From assembly GCA_026874595.1 (NCBI GenBank), contig CM049311.1, forward strand, positions 74,900,953 to 74,964,952: a stretch of 64,000 nucleotides of DNA, read 5' to 3'. The translations under genes and the position numbers were made by a program. Shown piece by piece: positions 46,130-59,509 of this stretch. The stretch's first letter is position 1; each line of letters opens with the position of its first letter. This stretch comes from Sipunculus nudus. Its lineage: Eukaryota > Annelida > Sipuncula > Golfingiida > Sipunculidae. The notes under the pieces are model-generated. The model was not told where the DNA came from and searched no databases. It saw only the letters and a program-made list of their open reading frames with translations.

Positions 46130-46673
46130 ATGGTCTTTTGCTCAAAAGTAAACCTGAATATACTTGATAAAGTATAAAAATTGTTATTTAAAATATCTAA
46201 TTTTTATTAAACGAACATGTACATACACATATATAAGACTGTAAGCATTTATATGAAAATGGAAATGCTGCAACTTTTTCATGTACGGAACTCAACGGTC
46301 TGAAATGGAATATCATAAAATTTTACATGCAATTTCGGAATATAAATAGATAAGTAATGATAATAATAATAGATAATGGGCTAAACTTTTACTTCAAGAA
46401 AGGTTATGGAATGAATGAATGAAATATGTTTTCTGGATGAGGCCCGAGGCCGAAAGTTCCATAAATATGAACAATATACAAAATAATAGTTTTAAACAAA
46501 TATGTACATTTCACATTTTTTCAAGATAACAAGTTTTGCTCACAAAACAAGTACTAATGTTTGAATTAAGTACATGATTATATGGTACAGTTTCCGGTAC
46601 CAATATTTTTTTCAGGGAATGAATCGGTGACCTTTTCCTATAATTCTTTCATTTAAAAAGCAAAAATTAAGTA

Positions 46674-46675
46674 AT

Positions 46676-46732
<57 letters not shown>
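46674..46732. repeat. (TA)n microsatellite
   Basis: About 28 TA units with one interruption. Confidence 0.95.
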
Positions 46733-46735
<3 letters not shown>

Positions 46736-46739
46736 CTAT

Positions 46740-47270
46740 TTAAGAGTGGAATAGCATTGAATGGATTGAATTTATATTTTATTTGCGAATAAATATAAAA
46801 TGAGTATGGTATCAATAAAATAGTTTGCTAATATAATAATTTTGAAGAAAAAAATATCCGGATCAAATTATATCACAAAAAAAATCAAATATTTCTATGT
46901 TGATGCTTTGATGGATTATCTTATAGGCTTCACATTGACATCCTTCTGGTAAACATGATATTGGTAGAATTGTGATTACCCACTGTTACACATGGCAAAT
47001 ATATCAACGTTTATTTAATTAAATCTTTTATGTAACAATTTATTTAAATATTAAATGAAATTTTATCATATTAATTTATAACTATTCCATTAGATATTTT
47101 CACCGTCTGGATATTTATGGTTTCGCCAACTGAAAACGCAATTGTTGGGGGAATTCTTCGGGGCAACAGGTCTCGGATTACCTGTCATTTGTAGCCAGAT
47201 GACAAGAGACCTGTAACTGAAACAGAGAACCAGATACAGCAATTGCATGCTGGTCACAAATTTCATCGTC
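46740..47270. other. Unannotated stretch
   Basis: AT-rich; nothing supported. Confidence 0.4.
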
Positions 47271-47274
47271 TGTT

Positions 47275-47573
47275 GAGGTTAGCCGCTCGTCACATCACCG
47301 CGGTATATTCAACCGGTGGGGCCCTGGTGTAAATGTGGTGTTGCTGGGAGAGCCGACATCACGCGGCACAGAGGGCCATCGATTGTTTTCTATCGACGAA
47401 CTACGGCGAACCTATCGTGAGCCCTGCTGCCCTGTGTGACTTCCGGCTGTGAGGAGCTCGATTCTCGTTCTCAGGCCACCACCGACAACTGTTCTTGTAG
47501 CTAGTAGATTCCACCGGGAGGGCTAAAAACGAACGCGTTCTGGTGCTGACTTCCTGTCCTCGTGGCTTGCCAG
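47275..47573 (+). other. Possible non-coding first exon
   Basis: GC-rich 300 bp island with CpG dinucleotides in otherwise AT-rich DNA, ending 'ggcttgccag' followed by 'gtagaac', a fair 5' splice site at 47573/47574. All plus frames contain stops. Promoter elements were not recognised. A CpG-richer regulatory island is an alternative. Confidence 0.2.
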
Positions 47574-47579
47574 GTAGAA

Positions 47580-48480
47580 CATGTATTTATATTTTGTTAT
47601 GTTGTAATTTTTTGTCCCACTGATACAACTATACATTCTGAATTGAAGTTTGCTCCGGAGGAATATTTTTACAAAGTATATGCTGGATGGACTAACAAAC
47701 CAATAGCCTTGCATGTGATTATTCGTGAAATTGTTCAGATTCTTAAGAAATACAAATTTGATCACATAATTTAAAACCAACTACGTTTTATAAAAGATGG
47801 GTTTCTTCTAGACTGTGATAATATAACGGTTGTTTTGTCTAAAGGACGATGCAATTAGAGAAAATGATACAAATGTAGAAGGATACCTTGCCCCGATGTG
47901 CTTGAAAAATGAGCTTGCGTTGTTGTCGGAAATTCATACACGAAATCGTTGAAATGGCAAGAGCAACATTTATTTTTCTAGTGATTGTTTTCCCCGCAGT
48001 CGTCTCCGTCTCGGCTTTCACTACAACGCTTTTGAATTAATTATAGGACCGTGGGCCGACAAGGGTAATGGAAAGAGCAGCAGCGTCCCCACTCCTGGCA
48101 TTTTCAAACAGTTTTTGGTGAAACCCCAAGCTCGGTGTATTACAAGGATGGTGTTTCAAAAGCGCTACAGATATGTTATATAACACACGCAGTCCAAAAA
48201 CTACGAAAAAAGATTGTATTGAATTCACCATTTAGCATGAATTTATTTTGTTTGAATTTGTGCGTGCTAAATAAAGCCCATGCGGTTCAATATATTAATT
48301 ACATGTGTTTTGCAATACATCAAAACTATGTGCACAATATAACCGGTACCCGAACAGTTAAAATTCTCCATTATTATAACCGCCTCCTGTGGTCCAGGAT
48401 AAAAACAGAGAGCGCTTTGCATGCGGGGATGACTGTAGCAAGAATATTCCCAAAAGCCATGTATTGCTCACACAAACGAG
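47580..48480. other. Unannotated stretch
   Basis: Short overlapping open frames on both strands without recognisable content. Confidence 0.35.
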
Positions 48481-48482
48481 TG

Positions 48483-48484
<2 letters not shown>

Positions 48485-48520
<36 letters not shown>

Positions 48521-48530
48521 GGGGGGGGGG
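48485..48530 (+). repeat. T35-G11 homopolymer pair
   Basis: 35 T residues followed directly by 11 G residues. Either a decayed retrotransposon tail next to a G run or a region where the assembly is unreliable. Confidence 0.85.
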
Positions 48531-48704
48531 TCCTTCTGTTTTATGACGAACCAATGGAAATCATTACACACCTAGACCCCGCAGGTGATCCCCATTGTTC
48601 CCCCATATCCATTATAACGCCTCTAAAGAAATTTTCACTCTCAAAAGGAAGTAAAGGATCTAATCCAAAAGACCACGACTCCGCTTTCAATACGAGGGCT
48701 TTAC

Positions 48705-48960
48705 CGTTTGGTCAAAACATGTTGTTGAAGTCTCTTGTACGCGAAACGTATAGCTGCCAATGTGGAAAAGATAGGCCCAGAAAAAACATTCCAAAGTATT
48801 AAATTGTTGGTTTAAGTACTGTAAATTGTCTTGGAATAAGCAGGTCTGATGCAAAATTGATAATTCTCCCAGATAAAAAGAAAACAGGTTGATATATTTC
48901 GATAAAAACATATATCGATAAAACCACTTCAGCCTTGGTCCGTTGCATTGTCTTTCAGCA
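48705..48960 (+). repeat. Dispersed repeat family R3, copy 2
   Basis: Same-orientation match to 10878-11165, described there. Confidence 0.6.
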
Positions 48961-48964
48961 AATA

Positions 48965-50675
48965 AACGCAAAATGTAATTTACAAATTTTGCTGAAAATG
49001 TGTAGAAGGGTGGAGTAAAACTGCATCCATAATCAACATTTTCGGGGGTAATCGGAATCACGATAGTATATTTTTTTCTTAAGTGCAATAATCACAATTC
49101 CACAAAGGAATAATTTGTGCATACCGTATAACGCATTTGCTGTTAACATGCCTTAGACTATATTTTTACTGACTAAACTGAACAACATCGTGTTTCACGA
49201 TGTCGCCTGAGCTTAAACTAATACAAATGATCTTTCATATAATTTCACGGTAGAATGCATCTTTATACAATCGTTTATATCTACGATAATTCCCAAGTAA
49301 TAGAGCTGTCTGACCAATGTTGTTTGTAGGGAAAAAAACTTCTCAATAAAAAAATCGTACACCCTTTATATGCCTCACGTCTCTTTCCAAAATTTATTTT
49401 TTTTGGTGTGATTTCTGGAATAGAATAATTTTTCTTTCTATATTGATATTTTGGGGGAGGGTGTTTCTGGAGAATCTGGTAGAAGTAATCCTTATATCAT
49501 ATAAGTGAAAAACATGACAAAAGTTCCTGCAAAAACCTTAATGCGTCGTTTAGTTCATATCAGCTGTTTACAAAAATATGCATCGGATAGAGCCGTGGAT
49601 TTCCAGGGGTGCAGCTCGTATAATGAAATGACTAGAAGCGAGTGCTACCGCTTTGTCACGTAATCCCAGAACGAAATGAAACACTACAAATGTATTTACC
49701 AAATCATTCAGTCATGAGTCAGCATTGTAAATAGAGGCGGTCACCTCCACAAAAAGTCCACAATGCTTCAGTCAAATGAAATGTAAATAATTAATTAAAC
49801 TACAAATTTATTAATAACAATTCGGTGTCTTTTTTGGGATTTTCTGAACAAATGTGTTTATGACATAAATCTCACTTTTTTTTTAAAAAATGGCGGTAGA
49901 AAGGGTAATGGGGTGCCACGACCCTCGCTATAACCTGGATTATCTATAATTATATGTAGTAATTGTGATATAAAAGCCCTGTGGCAAACTATAATATAAG
50001 CTGCCTCCTTGGGAGAAATTCCTATAGTGTGGTCCATCAGCGGGTGCCCAATGAAATTTCTCGATTAATCTGTCAGACATAAATATGATCACACAGTTTT
50101 ACATGATTGTATAAAAGACTAAAGGCCCAATATTATATGAACAGTCAGATTATATAGGAACCAACATTTATTTTCCACAACCTCCTGGTTCCTCCGGATC
50201 TTTTTGCTTAGTGATATGGGTCTGCCATGGGTTGCCAGCCTCACTTTGATATTTCCATTTTCCAGTTAAGTTGTTTCATCTTGTGACCAGTGGCCTTGAC
50301 CTTCATAGTCGTGGTCAAGACGTAAAAAAGAGCCTTTCCTCCGATACATGATTTTATTGCATGACTTAAATATTGCAAGTTTTGGTTTTTGTCACCAGGA
50401 TATCGTTCTCTTTCAGTACTACAGAGGCTGTTTGAAACAAATGGAATAACAACCCCTCCAGACACCACAAGAATAAGATTGCTCTAGAAGCCCCCAACCT
50501 CCCCCGCTCTATCTGTCTCGCTGTTTCTCTGTCTCTCTGTCTCTCTCCCGTTTAAAGCTTAAATCCATTCCTGCTTTTAAAACAAACTGTTAGCTAAATG
50601 GTAAGGTTGTTTTCCTACAATTAAACCTGAATGATAGCCAGATAAATGTGCACAAGTATTATTATGTACTAGTTA
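48965..50675. other. Unannotated stretch
   Basis: AT-rich. A TC/TCTG-rich microsatellite lies at about 50508-50550. Nothing else supported. Confidence 0.4.
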
Positions 50676-50676
50676 A

Positions 50677-50679
<3 letters not shown>

Positions 50680-50738
<59 letters not shown>
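50680..50738. repeat. (TA)n microsatellite
   Basis: About 26 TA units. Confidence 0.95.
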
Positions 50739-51375
50739 CACGATACATGGATCTCGTGGAAATATTGGATCAATTTTTCGATAAGATAAGCAAGTTTAAA
50801 TTAAAAATATGTTTGTAACATATGTGCTTTGTATCATGTAACTTAAAAATAATTTTAATCTTATATTTGATACTTAAATACTCAGCATATCGACAAGAAG
50901 AACAGCAAAAATTCATCAAACATCTTGATTATACGAAACGAAACCTGCTAAATGAATGACAGGAGAAAACAGTTCATGGAAATCGAGGATAATACAGTAT
51001 AATGGCTGAACATTGTCAGACAATGAGTGACAACTGAGATAATGAGGGAAAGAATAAAATACACAATTATACTGTTGGAGTTGTTGATTGACATGTTCCG
51101 GGCTTTGAATGGGTTTGCTGGTTTCCACGTTGGTTACGCCCAGGTTCACATTGATTGATCAATAAATGCCACACGGGGTATTCTGGTTACAGATCCATGC
51201 AGTTAATATTACACGGTGAGGAAACGGCATACAAAGCAAAGCTCAGGGATATAATATGTATTATATTAAGCCAGCTCGGCTCATGTGTATTCATGTCACA
51301 TAAAACTTCATGGTCTGGTCTCAAACAACATCAAAATGTGATTAACTAATAGTCAATATTATATTATATGACATG

Positions 51376-51377
<2 letters not shown>

Positions 51378-51419
<42 letters not shown>
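51378..51419. repeat. (TA)n(TG)n microsatellite
   Basis: About nine TA units then 13 TG units. Confidence 0.95.
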
Positions 51420-51755
51420 TAGTTTATGTAACTCTAGAAATAAAATATGAATATTCTACTATATTTACTTGATTGACTGGGGAATAAACCTTGCACTAAA
51501 TGCACAAAGAAAATCATATATCTATGGATTGCCACCATCCACAAAGTTGCATCCATTTAACAGAAATGATTATAGGGGTGGTATTATAACAATGGAGGTT
51601 TCTTCGGAGGGAGAAATACGGATCTCTGAGCTAAATTATTGGTCTGAGATATTATTTTTTAATGCAGGATTTCAGTGTGGAGCTCGTAATAACTGGACTG
51701 GCTTCGGGAAATGTATGTTTTGATCAAAACAGATGCCCTGTTGCATATGAGATTG

Positions 51756-51758
<3 letters not shown>

Positions 51759-51802
<44 letters not shown>
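51759..51802. repeat. (TA)n microsatellite
   Basis: About 21 TA units. Confidence 0.95.
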
Positions 51803-51807
<5 letters not shown>

Positions 51808-51809
51808 TA

Positions 51810-52790
51810 CCGTGGATGAGTACATATTCGTGATTTTCACTTTTCAAGCGTCTCGCCTGGATTTAATTTTCTAGATCTCGCAATAAAGCGGTATGACACA
51901 AATTATATATCTATCAAAATGTGAATTATTTGGTAAGTTCGGAAACATGACAGGACCCAAGTACACTTGGAAAGAGTAGTAATTTTTTTCCCGTATGCTG
52001 CATCATATAATATGTATATAGATAACTGTAACATGCATGGTGTGCAGAGCTTTTAATGAATAAACAGCTTCATAATTTTCTGAAAAGATGCGTATTGACA
52101 TCGTGAACTTAAGGCATAGAACAAACACTGAATGATATGTTAAAGGGAGGATCTAAGTTGAATATTCAATGTGGTCATATAGGCTTAGTTTGCTAGCAAT
52201 GACGTCGGGTTACTGGGCAACTCGGCGACTTTGATACTAAAACAGGAGCACCAAATTCGCAGAACGGCCTTAAGTACTTCATATGATAAGAGGGTCAAAC
52301 ATAAATTTTTTTAGAGATTTGCCTCAACGGCATTCAGTACTGTTTTATTGTTACAATGTACGTACATATTGATTAGCTGTTAACATAGTCAGTTACTTAC
52401 ATATTTCCCTTATTTCAATCATCCTTGAAATGTGAAAAGAAATAACATGAATATCATTTAAAATAAGTAACATTTTTATTATTTTTATTTAAAATTTATA
52501 AAGAACTTTGATTGGGTGAAACCATATAAAATGTGAACAAGGAAAACACTAATAAAAAGATTTTTATTACATAACGGAAATAGACGCAGATAAGATAAAC
52601 AGTTAATTTGTTGTTCTTGGAGCTTTATACCATGCCAGTCAGTAACAGGATAAAAGCACCTGATTATGAACATTTCGAAGTATGAGTCATGACTGCCAAG
52701 GCATAATCCTATAAAGTAGTCTGAAACCCGTTCTGGTCCTGAACCTCTAACACTTTTCCGTACCTGGGTACCTTGTTTTTATCATTAGTC
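51810..52790. other. Unannotated AT-rich stretch
   Basis: Nothing supported. Confidence 0.4.
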
Positions 52791-53005
52791 CGGGTGGGGT
52801 TAAACCCGTCTTTTTCCTAAAACCAGAATCCCCCCCCCCCCACCCCACCCCCTGTCATGCATATCTTTTCCCAACGTTTCTAAACCCTTACATAATAAAA
52901 CTGAACCTCAGGAGGCCAATTGGTAACAAAAATTGGTCTGACAAAAATTAGTTGCTGAAAAGGGGTCCTCCTCCTGCCCTTAAAGATAAATTGACGCCAC
53001 TGATC
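52790..53005 (+). repeat. C-rich repeat remnant with R5/R4-like pieces
   Basis: Contains C12 (near 52831), 'aattggtctgacaaaaatt' and 'gctgaaaaggggtcctcc' (as in R5), then 'aaattgacgccactg', the inverted start of R4. Probably a decayed copy of a related element. Confidence 0.45.
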
Positions 53006-53009
53006 CTGT

Positions 53010-55790
53010 CAGCAGAATGGATTCTGAAGGTAACTTCCTGTAGGTAAATTCCTTTGGTCGTGAGCACATTCTAATTTCCTTTCTGCGGTCACGTAAGGGA
53101 CTTCTCAAATATATCGTGTCATTTATGAAAATAAACCTATTAGAACTGATAGTATACTGAATAAATATCTGACCTTTGAAAATTTTAAGTCAATCACACA
53201 AATTTTTCAATGACTGCACCTAGCTAACTCATGCTGCAGGTGGGCATGTTCATACCACATCATTCTACCAAGTCTGTGGCTGCAACGCTTTCACACCCTT
53301 GATTCAGCAAGCCTCTTTCATGAATAATGAAAAAGCCTTGAAATATCCTTCCGAAATAGAAACTGCGCACCAGAAAAGGGACAGATATATATGGCTCTAC
53401 TTTGATATGTAAAATTCTCAATGCCAAAATGGCTATGCTAAGCTAACACTACATGTGGTCCGGTGTGCGCGGGTCGTTTGATTGAATACATTGTCTTGTT
53501 AATTATTCATGAAATATAAGTTACACCAGAGCGGCTCGCTGTATCAAGGTCCGTGAACGGATGGCTGTCATAACGCGTATCCAGTAAGAAGATAGCGGTG
53601 GACTGATCTGAACCTTGCAGTAGAATATGAGTGCTGGAAGAAATGCCTATACTTGCTGGAATTGTTTTGAAAGATAGTGGTGTGATAAGAAAATATCACA
53701 GACTTTACAAATGTCAGTCGTAGAACACTTGATTGCAGTCTATGGTGGACTTAAACTGGCGGTTCAGCTTGCTAGATGGACAACTGTCCGTGAAACCAGG
53801 CATTCGGGGAGAGTAAAAGGGTTGAATTGCAATTAATAACCCCCAATTTGGCGTAGATTTCCCATTTATCGCCCACACATCCCTGTCTGCACCGGCTGAA
53901 TTAGCTTTTTATCCGTCATTACATTTATTGGCAGCAGTCAGTGTGTGTAGGCAGCTAATAGCCCTGTTCGAGTAGGTCTTAACTGAAATACACCAGTATT
54001 TATAAGGTATATCCATCGAATTAGGAGCTGAAAATTTTGCTATTAAACAGTTAAAAGATATCAGTGAACAAAAACCTTTCATTGCTTGATAACTTCTCCA
54101 GTTTTTTTATATAATATGGTGAATTCATTTAAAAGACAACAGAAAACACATTACATATTATTAAAAACCAGGTAAATAGAAAAATTAAGAATTCTTTGGT
54201 TCTTCATTTGCAATGTTCATCCAGATGTAGTTTAAGGAAGGTATTTAGTGAGGGGAGGAAACTGTCTGTCTGCATCTGTCTCTGTCATTCTGTCGCTGTC
54301 TCTCTCATACATATCCTCACAAACACACTTAAACACATTCACACATATAATACATAATATAAGGGGCTTTTTCGGCTCATCTGTGAATGACGTGTATGAT
54401 TTCTCTGAATTTCCAGGGGTCAGTCATATTCAGGTATAATCGAAGTGCGCAGATACAATACACAGCAGCTCGCTGGGCTCGGTACGTTTACCCAATAGAA
54501 AACAAAATGGCGGCGAATGCTGACTGAAATGACGGAATGTGACGCATGTGCTTTTCTGTCCTGAGAACACTTATTTCAACTGGTACGGATAGAAAAAATG
54601 ACACAACTTTTATAATGTTTAAGTATTATATGTGCAGTCCCCACAAAGGCCTGTGTGAGGTATAGGAGGTTGAACCTTTCAGATCAATAAGATCAAATGA
54701 AGATGACCAAGTTTTCGATATGGAAATGAGACAAGTAAACACAAACTGATTTACGTACAATGAGAGCACTAGGAAAAAATTTTGAGTCCGTTTTGAAATT
54801 TCAGCATTTTATCTTGGCCTGCAAAAATCGGCCGTTTCAGAGTGAAATGGTTTTAAAAGAAATGCCATCGTATACGCCCCACAAAAGCTTATCCTTCATC
54901 CAGGAGCCCTGGTGACTATAGAAGATGTTAATTAAACAGAGGCCGCACACTTGGCAGATCCATAGAAATCCTCAATATCCCCTTAAATTCTCATTCCTAA
55001 AGGAAATCTATGGCTTATGCATTCTAATAAATTTTGGCCTTGTTTACCTAGCGGCATTATCTGAAAGACCCCGGGAATTTGCCCCTTCTTTTGTAAATTA
55101 AACAATAATGAATAATAATACTAAGTCCCGTCCTACTCTCCTGATAAATCAAAGACCAAACCGCTTAATAAGGGTCTTTATTTGGGGTAATCCAAGATGG
55201 TTTCTCTAGCTGTCATCAGTCTGTTATAAACAGTGGCTTTTAGTTAGCCGCAAAATCAAGGGTAATATATTTAATATTAACAATAATTTACCTGACGTTC
55301 AGGGTTTCTTGTAGATTTGCCTCATATTCAGTTTTATATATGGGGTCATATTAGAATGACTTGACCATAAAAATATAGGAGTTTGTGTTGCTGATGACAT
55401 ACATAATATATAACGTGGACCCCGCTTCTGCTAGAGGTCATTTCTACTCGAAAAGAATATCTTCTGTTTGGGTATGCACTGACACAAGAGTCAGTATAAT
55501 CTGGCCCAAACGTTCTACATTATAAAAATCGTGGACACAGTACTCTTATCCATATTCATGCTCTGACTGGGCATCCTATGAAAAGTGATAATTTTATGAT
55601 AAAATTGAACTTAAGGAAAGCTCTTTGACAAGTTCATTGGAAAATGTAACTAAATGTTTCAAACGATCATTTGATTTTGTTTTAATAAAAAAAAGACCAT
55701 ATAATCAATACAAAATAATATGCAATACATCAAATATAACAACTGAAATAAAGTGTATTCATTTATGCCACAGCTAATATAGGTTAGCTC
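53010..55790. other. Unannotated stretch
   Basis: A GC-balanced patch at 53520-53620 and a TC/TCTG-rich run at 54262-54310. No gene, RNA or repeat copy supported. Confidence 0.35.
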
Positions 55791-55903
55791 AATGAATTAT
55801 AGCTTATGCTATATATTTTATATATATATTCATATTTTATTTATTTACATGTCTGCATACATTACCGGGTTAATGTCCATTAATGGTATATTAAAAAAGT
55901 CTG

Positions 55904-55993
55904 CTTCTTCCACAACTACCACTATACTACTACTACTGTCAATATTACTACTGCCACTACTACTACTACTACTACTTTTACTAGTACTACTAC

Positions 55994-56045
<52 letters not shown>

Positions 56046-56048
56046 TAT
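55904..56048. repeat. (ACT)n/(ATT)n trinucleotide array
   Basis: Degenerate ACT repeats grading into about 18 ATT units. Trinucleotide periodicity leaves open frames (poly-Leu on plus, poly-Asn/Ser on minus) that are not genes. Confidence 0.95.
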
Positions 56049-56097
56049 ACTACCTCTAACTTCTACTTTTGCTAGCAAGGATTTTTATTAAATATAT

Positions 56098-56127
56098 TCA
56101 TACACACACACGCACACACACACATAT
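56098..56127. repeat. (CA)n microsatellite
   Basis: About 12 CA units with one interruption. Confidence 0.9.
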
Positions 56128-56129
56128 AT

Positions 56130-57480
56130 GTATATTAATAATTCGGATTCAGAAATGATAAACGTACTGTACAAAAAACATGGAGCATTAAACTAATTTT
56201 ACAATCCTCTAGTGAACCAGATGTTTGGGGCTTGAAATATTGCTGGCTGGGGACTAAGGTTTTTACCAGGATATATTGATGGCGCCGAAAATCTTTCTCT
56301 CCCAACGTTGCTAGCTCTCAGCGTTATCAGCTCTAGCAGACACGGATATGAATGAAACCATTCCTAATCATCCGATCAATCAATATTCAGTTCAATGTTT
56401 TAAGTATCCGTGTTTTCGTTTTAAAAACAGGCGCCCCGGATGGCGGAGCGTGATGAGAATACCAAGTTCTATGCAAATCTGATTAAGAGCCAGTAAAAAG
56501 CAGGCAATTCATTTACTCCGTGTCAGCATTTCTCAAAGCCATTTGCCTCCGATGTGCTGTTACGAAGGTTGTTCTATTGGCTTAATGTGTAAAAAATAAA
56601 AGAAACGCAGGATTCTAAAAATACGGTTTTAAACCAAGATCGTATAAATGCATGGCTCACGTTCTTTCGCTGTTGAATAATCCACGATATAATGGATTTT
56701 GTGGCGGGGAGGATATCCCCTCCAGGTTGTCCTGAGCAGACGACACCGATCGATTGCCAGTGGTCACTAACACACGTGAAAGCAAACACAAGAGTAAGGT
56801 GTTTTATTTAAACTATGTAAATACAATTCTTTATTCTTATTAGATCTAATTAATGATAATACAGGTTTCGTAATAAAAAAGGCAGGGTACGGCTATTAAG
56901 AATTTGGAATTGTGCCATCGATAGACATTGGAATGCAGCCAAGCTGCTGGTGATGTTATTGGCTTAGCTGCATGTCATGTGACCTCAGGAAATGCAGTCC
57001 TCGCAGGTGCTCAAGTCTGTAGTCAGTTTAGCAGGGCAGCTGTAGAGGTGTGGTGATGCATGTACGGACAAATTGAGACAACTTGTGAGTTGATAAAAGA
57101 GTAAAACAAGGTATGTTCAGATTTATAAAGGAACATTTAATTACCTTACCATAGAATGCATTTTGATCCATAGCAGGAAGTATTTGTACCTGGAGTATTT
57201 TCTTTAAAATTATCTGAACAACCCCTTAAACCTACTGTTTATGCACGGGATACCCGTTTTTTTATTGGTATCATTTTGTGTATGTGGGGATGGTACTTTT
57301 AGAGAGGTATGCATTTTGAGGTTAGCTGTACATAATATGTTTTATTTTAGCATCCATCTGTTAAGCCAACAAGCAGACGTCACACACATCATATATAATA
57401 ACATTTTAACCGAGATATATTAGCCTTGCTTACTTCAACGGAAAATGGGGTCACTTTGTTCATGCTAACACAAGTATATT
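56130..57480. other. Unannotated stretch
   Basis: At 56440 'aaaaacag' precedes 'gcgccccggATGGCGG', a strong-context ATG opening 18 codons (MAERDENTKFYANLIKSQ) before a stop; too short to support. Nothing else seen. Confidence 0.35.
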
Positions 57481-57489
57481 GAATTCATT

Positions 57490-57620
57490 TAGGTGTCCAA
57501 GGGGGGGGGGGGGGGGGGGAAACGTCTTCAAGATGCATATATTACGGAGAAAACAGGAGTGGACCCAGAAAGGGGGGGGGGGAGAGGGGGTTCTTTTGGC
57601 GGACGGCTGCCCCCTTCCCC
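57490..57620 (+). repeat. Poly-G-rich repeat remnant
   Basis: G19 at 57501-57519 and a G-rich run at 57571-57590, with 'aggagtggacccagaaa' and 'ggcggacggctg' between and after. Resembles worn R5 elements. Confidence 0.45.
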
Positions 57621-57804
57621 GTTTAGAGCAAATCTGGGCCATTTATAATATAATATTTATGTATTATATATTTTTTTAGTACCATAAGAAAAAGGGAAAA
57701 TCGAAGAAAAGAATGTATGAATTTTCACAGATCTTGTCAGACATTAAAGAAATTTATATTTGATAATAAATTGACTCCTAGATTATCGTGCAGATAAGGA
57801 CCAT

Positions 57805-58225
57805 GTTTTTAAAAACATCATGTATACGACGGACCTAAAATCATGTTTAATGCATGGATGATTGTAATGATGATTTTATTTTTTTCCCATCTATTTTGTA
57901 GGACACTAATTATATAATGTTTAAGTGAATCTAGGATAATATGACATGCCTGCTAAAGTTTTCTTATGATTATAATTTATAGCGGAAATTTAACCGTAAA
58001 ATCTTTGCTATAAAATTTAAATTTGGTGTCTGTTCATCTCAAAAATAGAAAAAGGGAATGTTTTTAATTACTTCAAACGGACCTACAATTATGTTAAATG
58101 AATGGATGATTGTAATAATAAAGTTATTTTTCTCTCCCCTCTGTTAAACACTACTTGTATAATGATAAAGTGAATCTAGGACAATGTGAAAGGCCTAAAG
58201 ATTCATTTGAATTATAATTTAATAG
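57805..58225 (+). repeat. Ancient ~245 bp tandem duplication
   Basis: 57805-57985 and 58050-58225 share 'acggacctaaaatcatg' and 'acggacctacaattatg', 'ggatgattgtaat', 'aagtgaatctaggataat' and 'aagtgaatctaggacaat', and 'gattataattta' and 'aattataattta'. The second copy runs straight into the Helitron-like copy D. Confidence 0.75.
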
Positions 58226-58740
58226 CTGATAAAGCCGGTATAAAGGGATTTTTACTATGGTTAGGGAGAATTTACTAATATGAGGATGTTGGCTCATTTT
58301 TTTTAATATAGTTTATGTTCAGTGGGTTACTGTCATAAGAAGATATGTACAAAAATTTCTTAACATTAATTTTTTGGCGCTGCTGTCACGGCAAGAAATT
58401 CATATACCGGAATGTTTACCTTGGAAACCTCGTATTCGATGATCTTTGAATGGTGACCATTGTGGAAGTTTAAAGAAAAGGATGGTGTGAGGAAGACATG
58501 AACGATGAGTTTAGTGTACGTTTTAAGTAAGAAAACTATTCCTGAAGAAAGATTAGGAAATATGCATACTTCGTTAGTCGCAGATCCGACCCAAACCAAG
58601 TGAATATGGAACTGTTTTTGAAACGTATCAGACGAATTTTGAGTCACGGAAACCACGCCCCCACCCCACCCCTCTTCCGGAAAGTGGGGCCTTGTATTAG
58701 GTGTTAACCTTTGAACCCCTCCTTTTCGATGGTTTCGAGC
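58222..58740 (-). mobile_element. Helitron-like non-autonomous repeat, copy D (truncated)
   Basis: On the minus strand it ends TTTATCAGCTAT followed by T, close to the CTAG|T end of copies A and B. Shares 'ggatgttggctcattt', 'tcacggcaagaaattcat', 'aatatgcatac', 'gtatcagac' then 'aattttgag', and a C-rich block with copy A. The 5' third is absent or unrecognisable. Confidence 0.6.
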
Positions 58741-58744
58741 TTTT

Positions 58745-59265
58745 TTTCGATGGAATTTCTTATTGAATTGCAGAAAAAGCTTTTTTTTAATTTTTTTTTG
58801 GTCTGATAGCGTGACAATCGCAAATTCACGGAAAGGGACAATTTTAAAAAGTTGACAAAGTGTTCGCTAAAAACTTGCCACTTTATGAACATTTGTATAT
58901 TTTGTTCTACGGGAAGGAAAATCATAGTGTCATTACTCACTGATGGAACAATCCTTTAAGCAAATATTTTAATATTATTTGTTTTAAAAAAGTTGCTGCT
59001 TTCATTAATTTTATGGTTACTAAAGGAAATCAAATAGCTTACAGATAAATACCTCTATGAATATCAATGATATCAAGAGACGTAATTTAATGGAAAGGTC
59101 AACAGCTTTATCTGGTAAACATGAAATGAATGCCTTTCCATTAATATCACGTGGTGCTGGCATATATACTGTCCAGAACGTTGTGCCTTCATTGGTTTTC
59201 TTATTCAAACCAAGGACACGGGTAATGGCTGACTCCATCCTTGTGAATGCCGGTAATATATATAT
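58745..59265. other. Unannotated stretch
   Basis: Overlapping open frames of 71-78 codons on both strands; no recognisable content. Confidence 0.35.
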
Positions 59266-59267
59266 AT

Positions 59268-59391
59268 TGTAAATGAAATATAGATTTAAATAGAAAATAG
59301 ATAGGCTCCATTTATGAGTTTACTGTGAAATATTATATTGAAATATATTTGAAATGTGATTAAGTATATATATATTTGAAATGTCATACAG

Positions 59392-59433
<42 letters not shown>

Positions 59434-59503
59434 TATGTATGTGTGTTGGTGTGTCGGCGAGCCATCCCCCCACCCTGGAAGAAAAATTGACGCCACTGCT
59501 CGA
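59268..59503 (-). repeat. TA-bearing repeat family R4, copy 2
   Basis: Inverted relative to 37728-37990. On the minus strand it starts 'agtggcgtcaatttttctt', then 'ctcgccgacacaccaacac', (TA)n (59394-59430) and 'tttcatttacaatatat'. Confidence 0.75.
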
Positions 59504-59509
59504 CTGACC

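Noticed and set aside
55792-56091. Poly-Leu (plus) and poly-Asn/Ser (minus) frames
   Set aside because: Translate the ACT/ATT trinucleotide array.
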